DNA of 64,000 nt. It comes from Verrucomicrobiaceae bacterium (lineage in GTDB: Bacteria > Verrucomicrobiota > Verrucomicrobiia > Verrucomicrobiales > Verrucomicrobiaceae). The position numbers were made by a program, and so were the translations under genes. Positions 54,593 through 62,300 of this stretch are shown piece by piece. The notes below the pieces were generated by a model. The model was not told the origin of the DNA and searched no databases. It saw only the letters and a program-made list of their open reading frames with translations. Numbering within the stretch: position 1 is the stretch's first letter; every line of letters starts with the position of its first letter. The DNA lies in the NCBI GenBank assembly GCA_016713035.1, contig JADJPW010000012.1:1-64000 (forward strand). The letters run 5' to 3'.

Positions 54593-56899
54593 ATGCTTCG
54601 TTCCCTCCACGTTTCCTTTTACCTTTTCACGGCCTCTTCCCTGCTCGCAGCGGAGCATCCTGGAGCGGTGATTTATCAAAAACTCTGCGCGGAGTGCCAC
54701 GGGGACCGTGGGCAGGGCGTGGAGGACGAGTATGATGACCCCCTGACAGGTGAGCTCTCTCTGGAGGCCCTGGCGAAGGAGATCGACAAGACGATGCCGG
54801 AGGATGATCCATCGAAATGCGGTGCTGAGGAGTCCAAACTGATCGCGGCCTACATTTATGATGCCTTTTACTCACCAGCGGCTCAGGCGCGGCTGAATCC
54901 GCCGCAGCGGGATCTGAGTAGGCTGACGATCGAGCAGTTTCGCCAGAGTGTTATGGACGTGGTCGGTCGTTTCCGCATGGGGCCGGGTTTTGATCGCCCC
55001 ATCGGTGGGGAGCAGGGGCTGAAGGCGAGCTATCGCGGTGTGGAGCTGCCAAAGCCCGGTGAGAAGGCGGTGGACACTACGCCGAAGAAAGGCCTCAAAA
55101 AGAAACGCCCGAACAAAACGATCCAGAGGATGGAGCCGGTGATCGCCTTCCGCTGGGGGGCAGATAGCCCGGAAAAAGCAGTGCTGGAGGCGGAGCAGTT
55201 CCAAAATAGCTTCGAGGGCAGCGTGATCGCCGCTGAGAGCGGAGTGTATGAGTTCGCGGTGCGGTCAGAGAATGGCTTCCGACTGTGGATCAATGATGAC
55301 GATGAAGGCGATGCCCTCATCGATGGCTGGGTGAGTGCGGGGCCGCAGGTGCGTGAGGAGAAAAAGAGCATCTACCTCGTCGGTGGGCGTGCCTACCGGC
55401 TGGTGCTAGAGCATTTTAAGTTCAAAGAAAAGACCAGCTCCATCGAGCTCTGGTGGCAGCCCCCACACGGCACGGCGGAGCCGATCCCGGCGCATGCGCT
55501 ACGCACAGAGCGGCCGCGTGAGCTCATGATCGTGAGTACGGAATTCCCGGCGGATGATAGCAGCAGCGGATATCCGCGTGGCACTTCCATCTCCAAGGCC
55601 TGGGACCAAGCGGTGACGGAGGCCGCCATCGCGACGGCGGAGCATGTGGTGGAAAACATCGACGAACTGGCCTTCACGAAGCCGGGAGCACCTGATCGCA
55701 CGGAAAAGCTGCGCAAGCTGGCGGAGAGCTGGGTCGAGATCTGCACCCGCAGGCCGCTGGATGACGAAATGCGGCGTTTATTCGTCGATTCGCAGTTTCA
55801 GGCCGCAAAGTCGCCCGAGACGGCGGTGAAGCGCGTGGTGCTGCTCGCGCTGAAATCCCCGGAATTCCTCTATCCAGGCCTCCAGGGGCCGCAGAAGGCA
55901 GATGATCACGAAATCGCCTCCAGACTGGCTTTGACGTTATGGGACAGCATTCCCGATAAAAAGCTGGCTCAGGCCGCTGCGGCTCAAAAGCTCCATACTG
56001 CCGAGCAAATCCGCGCAGAGGCCCAGCGCATGCTGCTGGACCCGCGCACCAAGGCGAAGCTGCATGGCTTTTTCCATCACTGGCTGGAGCTCGAGCGTGC
56101 TGAGGGCACGAGCAAAGATCCGAAGGTGTATCCCGACTTCACGCCGACGGTGCTGGCGGATCTGCGTGAGTCGCTGCTGCGATTCCTCGATGAAGTGGTG
56201 TGGAGTGAGAAGTCAGACTACCGCGAGCTGCTCCAGGCGGACTACCTGCTGATGAATGAGCGCCTGGGCAAGATTTACGGCCATCCGGTGACGGGCGAGG
56301 ACTTTCAGCGGGTGGGTTTTGACCCGAAGCAGCGTGCGGGTGTGATCACGCATCCCTACCTGCTAGCCTCACTCGCCTACACAAAGCAGTCGTCACCGAT
56401 CCACCGGGGTGTCTTCCTCACGCGGAACATCGTGGGCATGTCGCTGAAGCCGCCGATGAAGGCGGTGGTCTTTGAGGACAGCCATTTTAACCCGAAGCTG
56501 ACGATGCGGGAGAAAATCACCGAGCTCACACGCAGCGGCGGCTGCATGAGCTGCCACCGGATGATCAATCCCCTGGGCTTCAGCCTAGAGAACTTCGACG
56601 CGGTGGGCCGCTGGCGCACGAAGGACAACAATAAGCCAGTGGATGCTGTGAGCGAATTCTCCACGCATGAGGGCAAGACCGTGCGCCTGAGTGGCCCGCG
56701 TGACATCGTGAACTACGTCGCCGCGAATCCCAGTGGCCACCGTGCCTTCATCCGCCACCTGTTTCATCATTTCATCAAGCAACAACCCACCGCCTATGGC
56801 CCGAAGGCGCTCGATGAACTACAGCGCAGCTTCGCCGCGAATAGCTGCCACATTCAGAAGCTGCTGATCGACATCGCGCTGGTGGAAGCACTGCGTTGA
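54593..56899 (+). CDS. DUF1592/DUF1588-type cytochrome c protein with PA14-like domain
   Basis: 768 aa. Signal peptide (MLRSLHVSFYLFTASSLLAA). N-terminal cytochrome c with CAECH (residues about 33-37), a DUF1587/1592-style block (LTIEQFRQSVMDVVGRFRMG), a PA14-like insert (about 175-300; RSENGFRLWINDDDEGDALI), then DUF1592 and DUF1588 (SSPIHRGVFLTRNIVGMSL, SGGCMSCHRMINPLGFSLEN with a second CxxCH) and a C-terminal DUF1585-like part (FIRHLFHHFIKQQPTAYG). Typical of PVC bacteria; probably electron transfer with a periplasmic oxidase. Divergent (237 bp) from the ThuA/PVC gene. Confidence 0.92.
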   Translation: MLRSLHVSFYLFTASSLLAAEHPGAVIYQKLCAECHGDRGQGVEDEYDDPLTGELSLEALAKEIDKTMPEDDPSKCGAEESKLIAAYIYDAFYSPAAQARLNPPQRDLSRLTIEQFRQSVMDVVGRFRMGPGFDRPIGGEQGLKASYRGVELPKPGEKAVDTTPKKGLKKKRPNKTIQRMEPVIAFRWGADSPEKAVLEAEQFQNSFEGSVIAAESGVYEFAVRSENGFRLWINDDDEGDALIDGWVSAGPQVREEKKSIYLVGGRAYRLVLEHFKFKEKTSSIELWWQPPHGTAEPIPAHALRTERPRELMIVSTEFPADDSSSGYPRGTSISKAWDQAVTEAAIATAEHVVENIDELAFTKPGAPDRTEKLRKLAESWVEICTRRPLDDEMRRLFVDSQFQAAKSPETAVKRVVLLALKSPEFLYPGLQGPQKADDHEIASRLALTLWDSIPDKKLAQAAAAQKLHTAEQIRAEAQRMLLDPRTKAKLHGFFHHWLELERAEGTSKDPKVYPDFTPTVLADLRESLLRFLDEVVWSEKSDYRELLQADYLLMNERLGKIYGHPVTGEDFQRVGFDPKQRAGVITHPYLLASLAYTKQSSPIHRGVFLTRNIVGMSLKPPMKAVVFEDSHFNPKLTMREKITELTRSGGCMSCHRMINPLGFSLENFDAVGRWRTKDNNKPVDAVSEFSTHEGKTVRLSGPRDIVNYVAANPSGHRAFIRHLFHHFIKQQPTAYGPKALDELQRSFAANSCHIQKLLIDIALVEALR

Positions 56900-56924
56900 G
56901 GCCGGAAGCTTCTTGATCTGGCGC

Positions 56925-56956
56925 AAAAAAAGCGGCGGGCTGAGACAGCCCGCCGC
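56925..56956 (-). terminator. Rho-independent terminator after rpsF
   Basis: Minus-strand read: GCGGCGGGCT-GTCTC-AGCCCGCCGC followed by seven T. Perfect 10-bp stem 28 bp after the rpsF stop; ends the prs-rplY-pth-rpsF transcript. It lies 25 bp after the stop of the convergent cytochrome gene. Confidence 0.9.
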
Positions 56957-56984
56957 GATGAATTGGAGATGGATGAGCGTGTGC

Positions 56985-57275
56985 TTACGCGACCTTCTTC
57001 TGGTAGTACTGCTGGTACACGTTGTCGTTGAGCTTCAGCTTGGCACGAGCGGCGTCGAGGGAGGAGGGCTCTCCTTCGCACTGGATGTTGATGAAGGTGC
57101 CGGCTTCGACGTGGCGAGGATTGAAGGGGAATTTGCGCTTACCGAGGTTGTCGATCTGCTTCACTTTGAGGCCTGCGGCTTCGAAGTCTTTGCTGACGGT
57201 TCCGACGAGTTGCTCGACGGTTTCTTCCTTACCTTTGGTGTCGAGGACGATGAGGGCTTCGTATTGGCGTTTCAT
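56985..57275 (-). CDS. rpsF: 30S ribosomal protein bS6
   Basis: 96 aa from ATG 57275 (MKRQYEALIVLDTKGKEETV); an upstream in-frame extension is ignored. bS6 fold: IDNLGKRKFPFNPRHVEAGT and a C-terminal KLNDNVYQQYYQKK. Binds 16S rRNA with bS18. Last gene of the prs-rplY-pth-rpsF operon, with a strong terminator after it. Confidence 0.95.
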   Translation of the reverse strand: MKRQYEALIVLDTKGKEETVEQLVGTVSKDFEAAGLKVKQIDNLGKRKFPFNPRHVEAGTFINIQCEGEPSSLDAARAKLKLNDNVYQQYYQKKVA

Positions 57276-57330
57276 TTTCGGTTTTGGGTGGATGTGGGTT
57301 GTGTGTGTTTGCGTGTTGTGGTGAGAAAAA

Positions 57331-57975
57331 TCAGGCTGCTGCGGCTGCGGGGGCATCTGGAGCACGGTTGAAGGCGTTCATGGCATGACCGAGGCCGCGC
57401 TCGATGGCGAGGAGGATGGCATCCGTAGCACGGGTGATGATGGTTTGCAGCGCTGGATGCTCCTCTGGGCGGAATTTTCCCAAAACATGGCCGACCATGC
57501 GCTCACCTACGGGACGACCCGCCTCTGGAGCGATGCCGACTTTTAGCCGGGGGAAGTCCTGGGTGCCGAGGCTCTGGATGAGGGAGCGGATGCCATTATG
57601 GCCCGCTGCGCTGCCACTGGTGCGGAAGCGCAGGGTGCCGAGCGGCAGATCGACGTCATCATAGACGACGAGGGTCTCTGCTGGCGTAGCTTTGTAGAAG
57701 TGGCCTACAGCCTGGACGCTGCGCCCGCTGTCGTTCATGAAGGTGAGCGGCTTGAGCAGGTGCTGGCCGGCGCTGGCTTTGGCCACGAGTCCGCTCCAGC
57801 GCTTTTCCTCGCGGAAAGCGGCAGAGAGGCGTCGAGCGAGTTCGTCCAGCACCATGAATCCAATGTTGTGACGGGTTTCGCGATAGGTTTCGCCTGGGTT
57901 TCCGAGTCCGACGATGAGCCGTGGCTGAACGTGCTGGATCAGGCCGCTGCTCGTGCTGTCCGGGGTAGCGGCCAC
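57331..57975 (-). CDS. pth: Peptidyl-tRNA hydrolase
   Basis: 214 aa. Releases tRNA from stalled peptidyl-tRNA. Motifs: LIVGLGNPGETYRETRHNIG (catalytic His in RHNIG), LKPLTFMNDSG (Asn), VVYDDVDLPLGTLRFR (Asp), GSAAGHNGIRSLIQSLGTQ. 15 bp after rplY. The Ala-rich end (APDAPAAAAA) is lineage-specific. Confidence 0.96.
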   Translation of the reverse strand: MAATPDSTSSGLIQHVQPRLIVGLGNPGETYRETRHNIGFMVLDELARRLSAAFREEKRWSGLVAKASAGQHLLKPLTFMNDSGRSVQAVGHFYKATPAETLVVYDDVDLPLGTLRFRTSGSAAGHNGIRSLIQSLGTQDFPRLKVGIAPEAGRPVGERMVGHVLGKFRPEEHPALQTIITRATDAILLAIERGLGHAMNAFNRAPDAPAAAAA

Positions 57976-57990
57976 AGAGCGAGGAGGTGA

Positions 57991-58668
57991 TTATTTCTTG
58001 GCCGGTGCGGCGGCAGCCTTGGCTCCTGCAGCAGGGGCGGCGGCTCCAGCGGCGGGCTTGGCTCCGGCAGCTGCTGCTGCGGCGGCAGGCTCAGGCTCGG
58101 CCTCGACTTTGGGCTCACTGCAATGGACGACGACGACATCGCCTGCGAGGCGGGTGCGGACGCCCTCTGGGAGCTTGATTTCACTGACGTGGATCGACTC
58201 ATTCACGTTCAAGGCGCTCACATCAATGTTGATGCCTTCAGGGAGGTCTTTCGGGAGGCAGCGGACTTCGAGATCGTGATGGATGGCTTCGACGAGGCCG
58301 CCGAACTTCAAACCAGCGGCGTCACCGACGAGGACGACAGGGACGTGGGCGTGGATTTCTTCATCATGAGCGACAGCGTGGAAGTCGATGTGAAGGATGC
58401 CGCCTTTGAGGTAGTCATGCTGCACTTCCTGCACAAGGGCGAGCTGGTCCGCAGAGGAACCCGCGATCTTGAGGGAGACGAGGATGTTATCGGAAGCGGA
58501 GCTTTCGAGGAGCTTGGAGAAAGTCTTGCCGTGGACCTGAAGCTGAGCAGGGGCGGTTTTGCGGCCGTAGAGGGCAGCGGGGACGGTGCCAGACTTGCGC
58601 AGGCGTTTGACGGCGCGAAAGCCTACGACAGTGCGGGGTTCGGCGTTGAGATCGAGGATTTTGGCCAT
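57991..58668 (-). CDS. rplY: 50S ribosomal protein bL25, CTC form
   Basis: 225 aa. N-terminal 5S-rRNA-binding bL25 domain (AVKRLRKSGTVPAALYGRKT) and the C-terminal TL5/CTC extension (DLEVRCLPKDLPEGINIDVS). Ends in a low-complexity Ala/Lys/Pro tail of about 45 residues. Between prs and pth, the usual order. Confidence 0.95.
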   Translation of the reverse strand: MAKILDLNAEPRTVVGFRAVKRLRKSGTVPAALYGRKTAPAQLQVHGKTFSKLLESSASDNILVSLKIAGSSADQLALVQEVQHDYLKGGILHIDFHAVAHDEEIHAHVPVVLVGDAAGLKFGGLVEAIHHDLEVRCLPKDLPEGINIDVSALNVNESIHVSEIKLPEGVRTRLAGDVVVVHCSEPKVEAEPEPAAAAAAAGAKPAAGAAAPAAGAKAAAAPAKK

Positions 58669-58734
58669 GACTGGTGTCTCCGGTAGATTGGGGGTGAGTT
58701 CTGGAAAAAGGGCGCGGAGACTACATGCGGCTGC

Positions 58735-59673
58735 CTAGATGTCAAACAGCGAAGTCACGGACTCGTTCCCATGGATGCGGGCGATGGCCTGGGCTAGGAG
58801 GGGGGCGATGTCCAGTGCGGTGACTTTTTCCCCGGTGGCCTGGGGGGTGGAATTCGTCGCCAGGAGCTCGACGATGGGCGACGCGGCGATGCGGGCACGG
58901 CCTTTGTCCCCCAGGACGCCGTGGGTGACGCCGGCGTAGATTTTCCCGGCACCGTGCTCCAGGAGGAGCTTCGCAGCGGCGGTGAGCGTGCCTGCGGTCT
59001 CGGTGAGGTCGTCCACGAGGAGGACATTTTTGCCCTTCACGTCGCCGATGACGCTGTGGGCCTCCACTTCCTCTGCGCTGACGCGATTTTTCGCGACGAT
59101 GGCCATGGGGGCCTTCAGCGCCTTGGCAAAGGCGTGGGTCATTTTGATGCCCCCGACGTCTGGGGAGACGACGACGAGGTTTTGGTCGATGCCACGCTCA
59201 CGGATGGCCTTCATGAGCACCGGGGCGGCATAGAGATGATCGACCGGGATGTCAAAGAAGCCCTGAATCTGCCCTGCATGCAGATCGACGGTGAGGACGC
59301 GGTTCACACCTGCGGCGACGAGTAGATTCGCGACGAGCTTCGCCGTGATGGGCACGCGGGGGCGGTCTTTGCGGTCCTGGCGTGCGTAGCCGAAGAAGGG
59401 CAACACAGCGGTGATGCGTGCGGCACTGGCACGCCGCACGGCATCGACCATGATGAGCAGCTCCATCAGATTCTGGTTCGTCGGCGGGCAGGTGGGCTGG
59501 ACGATGAAGATGTCACTGCCACGGATGTTTTCGTGGATTTGCACGAAGGTCTCTCCGTCCGGGAAAGTGGTCAATTCAGCCGCACAGAGCTGGGTTTGGA
59601 GATTTTCGGCGATCTGCCGCGCGAGGGTGGGGTGTGCGGAACCACTGAGGATTTTGAGGCTTTGGCTGCTCAT
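58735..59673 (-). CDS. prs: Ribose-phosphate pyrophosphokinase
   Basis: 312 aa from ATG 59673 (MSSQSLKILSGSAHPTLARQ); the open frame extends 17 codons upstream. Makes PRPP from ribose 5-phosphate and ATP. Seen: FGYARQDRKDRPRVPITAKL (ATP loop), VDLHAGQIQGFFDIPVDHLY, PRPP loop VLLVDDLTETAGTL. First gene of the operon. The PRPP loop has Leu-Thr-Glu where many enzymes have Ile/Met-x-Asp, a mild departure. Confidence 0.96.
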   Translation of the reverse strand: MSSQSLKILSGSAHPTLARQIAENLQTQLCAAELTTFPDGETFVQIHENIRGSDIFIVQPTCPPTNQNLMELLIMVDAVRRASAARITAVLPFFGYARQDRKDRPRVPITAKLVANLLVAAGVNRVLTVDLHAGQIQGFFDIPVDHLYAAPVLMKAIRERGIDQNLVVVSPDVGGIKMTHAFAKALKAPMAIVAKNRVSAEEVEAHSVIGDVKGKNVLLVDDLTETAGTLTAAAKLLLEHGAGKIYAGVTHGVLGDKGRARIAASPIVELLATNSTPQATGEKVTALDIAPLLAQAIARIHGNESVTSLFDI

Positions 59674-59767
59674 GAGGAAAAAGGACGGGGAAGCGAGCTT
59701 TGGCGAGTCCGTCACATAAATCAACCCAGGCGGCTCTTTGGCCTCAATTTAGCCAAATCTGACGAAA

Positions 59768-62083
59768 TCATGCCGTGCGGCGCACACCCCGTGTGCTGAG
59801 CACACTGCGGACCATGCGGACCATGTCGGCGGGCTCGTAGGGCTTCGGCAGCACGGCTGCGAAGCCATAGGCGGCTGGTTTTGCCATCACGGGATCATCA
59901 CTGTATCCACTGCTGACGATGGCGAGCACCTCGGGGTCCAACTGGCGGAGTTTTTCCATGGTGCGGACGCCGCCCATGCCATTGGGGATGCTGAGATCGA
60001 GGATGACGAGGTCATACACGCGGCCCAGATTCATGCTCTCCTGGTAAAGGCGCACGGTTTCGCCGCCTTCGATGCTCTCTGCTACCTCGAAGCCGTGGCT
60101 GGCGAGATTTCTCACGATGAGATTCCGCACGAGTGGATCGTCTTCGAGCACGAGGATGCGCGGCTGAGTGACCGGGGCATCTGGCGCTGCATCAAAAACA
60201 TTCGTGAGGCCAAAGGCGTCTGTCTCCTCGGCATCCGCATCGAGCGGCAGGTAAAAGCGCACGGTGGTCCCCTTCCCCGGCTCGCTGCTGACGGTGATGG
60301 TGCCGCCGTGGGCTTTTGCGATGCTCTCGCAGACGGTGAGACCGAGCCCGGTGGCGTTTTCACTTTTCCGAGTGCTGAAGTAGGGCTCGAAAATATGCGG
60401 CAACTGCTCTGCGCCGATGCCTTCGCCCACGTCCTGCACCTCGATCGCGATGCCACTGGGCTGAAAGCCCTGGTCATCGACCATCTCACCGGGGAACATG
60501 GCCTCATGGTCTGGTGCAAAGGCACGGATGGTGATCTGGCCGCCCTCTGGCTGCGCCTGCTCGGCATTGCGGATGAGATTGCTGATGAGACGGCGGATCT
60601 GCGCGGGATCGACGGGGACCTGCGGCAGATTCGGCTGCGTCTCGATGCGGTAGTCGATGCGTGCGGCTCGCGTATGATGCGAGAAGAAGGTGTCGATGAG
60701 TTCGCTGATGTTCGTGAGCCGCTTGATCGGGGCACCACCGCGGGCGAAGGTGAGGAGCTGCTGGACGAGATTCTGCGCCTGGAGAGTCGCCTGCTTCGCC
60801 GTATGCAGCTCTGGCAGCACGATGGCATTGCGCAGACGCATCTCTGCGAGGGAGATATTCCCCAGCAGGACGGTGAGCAAATTATTGAAGTCATGCGCGA
60901 AGCCGCGTGCCAGTAGGCCGAGCGACTCCAGACGGTCTAGGCGGCTACGGCGCTCCGCTTCTTCACGCTTCGCGGTGACGTCCTGGATGAGGAGGAGCAT
61001 GCCTTCGCCAAAGGGATGCCCACGCAGCTCCAGCCAGGCACGCTTTGCTTCAAAGTATAAATCACGGCTAACGGGCTCTTTATGCAGCAGCGCATGGGCA
61101 AAGGCCTCGTGGTTCTCCTCACGCAATGCCGCAGGCAGCAGATCCCAGAGTGAGCTGCCCAGGAGGCCGCTCGCAGGCCGCGCAAAGAGCCGTGTGGCGC
61201 TGGCATTGGCATAGGTGAGCCTCCAGCGGCCATCCAGGGCGATCAGCGGGTCCGAGATGCTTTCCACCACATCGACAAGTGGGGCATTGGACTGCACTGG
61301 GGGCTGCTTTGGCAGCTCAGAGGTCACTTCTGTCTCCTGGAGGGCACGGAAGAGGATGATGAGCCCGGTGAGATTCCCCAAAGAATCGCGCAGCGGCGTG
61401 CTGCGGTCCTGAATCGGCACCCGGGCACCAGTGCGGGTGGTGAGCCAGACGGTGCGCTCTTTTTGCGCATTGGCGGAATCGACGCTGAGAACCTCCGCTG
61501 GCTCGCCAGAGGTCTGGAAGATGCGGAAGACCTCATCCAGCGAGTGGCCCACGGCTTCCTCTGCTCGCCAGCCTGCCACGCGTGCCGCTGCGGGGTTCAT
61601 GAAAACGATCCCACCTGCCAAATCGGCCGCGATGACACCATCTGCCAAGCTTTGGAAGGCCTCGAAGAAGCTATGCTCACGGCGGCGGCGGTCCTGCTCA
61701 TCCAGGTGCCTTTGCGCCGCTACCTCGATCGCCAGACGCAGCTCATCCTGATTGAAGGGCTTCAAGAGATAGCCCTGCGGCTTCGTCTCACGGGCACGGG
61801 CCACAGTTTCCAGGTCTGCACAGGCTGTGACATATAAGATGGCCACCTGGCTGCGCTGCTGGAGCCTAGTCGCCGTCTCAATGCCATCGAGCTCTCCTGC
61901 GAGATGGACATCCAGGAGCACGAGATCAGGACGCATCTCATCAAAACGCTCCAGCGCCTCCTCGCCAGAAGCACAAATACCCGTGACGAGATACCCCAGC
62001 TTGCCGAGCGATGCGGCCATGTCACAACCGACGAGGCCTTCATTCTCGACGATCAGGATGCGGATTCGGTCAGTGCCGGTCAT
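59768..62083 (-). CDS. Hybrid histidine kinase with N- and C-terminal receiver domains
   Basis: 771 aa, soluble. Receiver 1 (about 8-120; Asp58 in LVLLDVHLAG), PAS (about 140-255), PAS (about 275-375), HisKA-type dimerisation box with His about 398 (GFAHDFNNLLTVLLGN), HATPase (about 500-625; NLIRNAEQAQ, GIGAEQLPHIFEPYFSTRKS, GLGLTVCESIAKAHGG), receiver 2 (about 640-765; Asp in DLVILDLSIPNGMGG). No membrane segment, so the signal is cytoplasmic or relayed to receiver 1. No partner response regulator nearby. Confidence 0.93.
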   Translation of the reverse strand: MTGTDRIRILIVENEGLVGCDMAASLGKLGYLVTGICASGEEALERFDEMRPDLVLLDVHLAGELDGIETATRLQQRSQVAILYVTACADLETVARARETKPQGYLLKPFNQDELRLAIEVAAQRHLDEQDRRRREHSFFEAFQSLADGVIAADLAGGIVFMNPAAARVAGWRAEEAVGHSLDEVFRIFQTSGEPAEVLSVDSANAQKERTVWLTTRTGARVPIQDRSTPLRDSLGNLTGLIILFRALQETEVTSELPKQPPVQSNAPLVDVVESISDPLIALDGRWRLTYANASATRLFARPASGLLGSSLWDLLPAALREENHEAFAHALLHKEPVSRDLYFEAKRAWLELRGHPFGEGMLLLIQDVTAKREEAERRSRLDRLESLGLLARGFAHDFNNLLTVLLGNISLAEMRLRNAIVLPELHTAKQATLQAQNLVQQLLTFARGGAPIKRLTNISELIDTFFSHHTRAARIDYRIETQPNLPQVPVDPAQIRRLISNLIRNAEQAQPEGGQITIRAFAPDHEAMFPGEMVDDQGFQPSGIAIEVQDVGEGIGAEQLPHIFEPYFSTRKSENATGLGLTVCESIAKAHGGTITVSSEPGKGTTVRFYLPLDADAEETDAFGLTNVFDAAPDAPVTQPRILVLEDDPLVRNLIVRNLASHGFEVAESIEGGETVRLYQESMNLGRVYDLVILDLSIPNGMGGVRTMEKLRQLDPEVLAIVSSGYSDDPVMAKPAAYGFAAVLPKPYEPADMVRMVRSVLSTRGVRRTA

Positions 62084-62210
62084 GGTTCAATTTGGAATAT
62101 CCACTTTAGCCAACACAAATTTCATCCGCCATAAAAATCAAACCACATCTTGAGAGGTTTTGGTCAGCCGGATTCCTTTTGGAACCACCCCTTCATCAGC
62201 GAGCACTGGC

Positions 62211-62249
62211 CCCAAAACAAACCTGGAGTCCCCTTTCGGAGACTCCAGG
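62211..62249 (-). terminator. Terminator after the autotransporter-repeat gene
   Basis: Minus strand: CCTGGAGTC-TCCGAAAGGG-GACTCCAGG then TTTGTTTTGG. Perfect 9-bp stem (62222-62230 with 62241-62249) about 50 bp after that gene's stop and upstream of the kinase gene. Confidence 0.85.
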
Positions 62250-62300
62250 ATGATTTTGTCGTGAATCGAGGCGATATTCTGCCACCCCGACACTGGTTTC

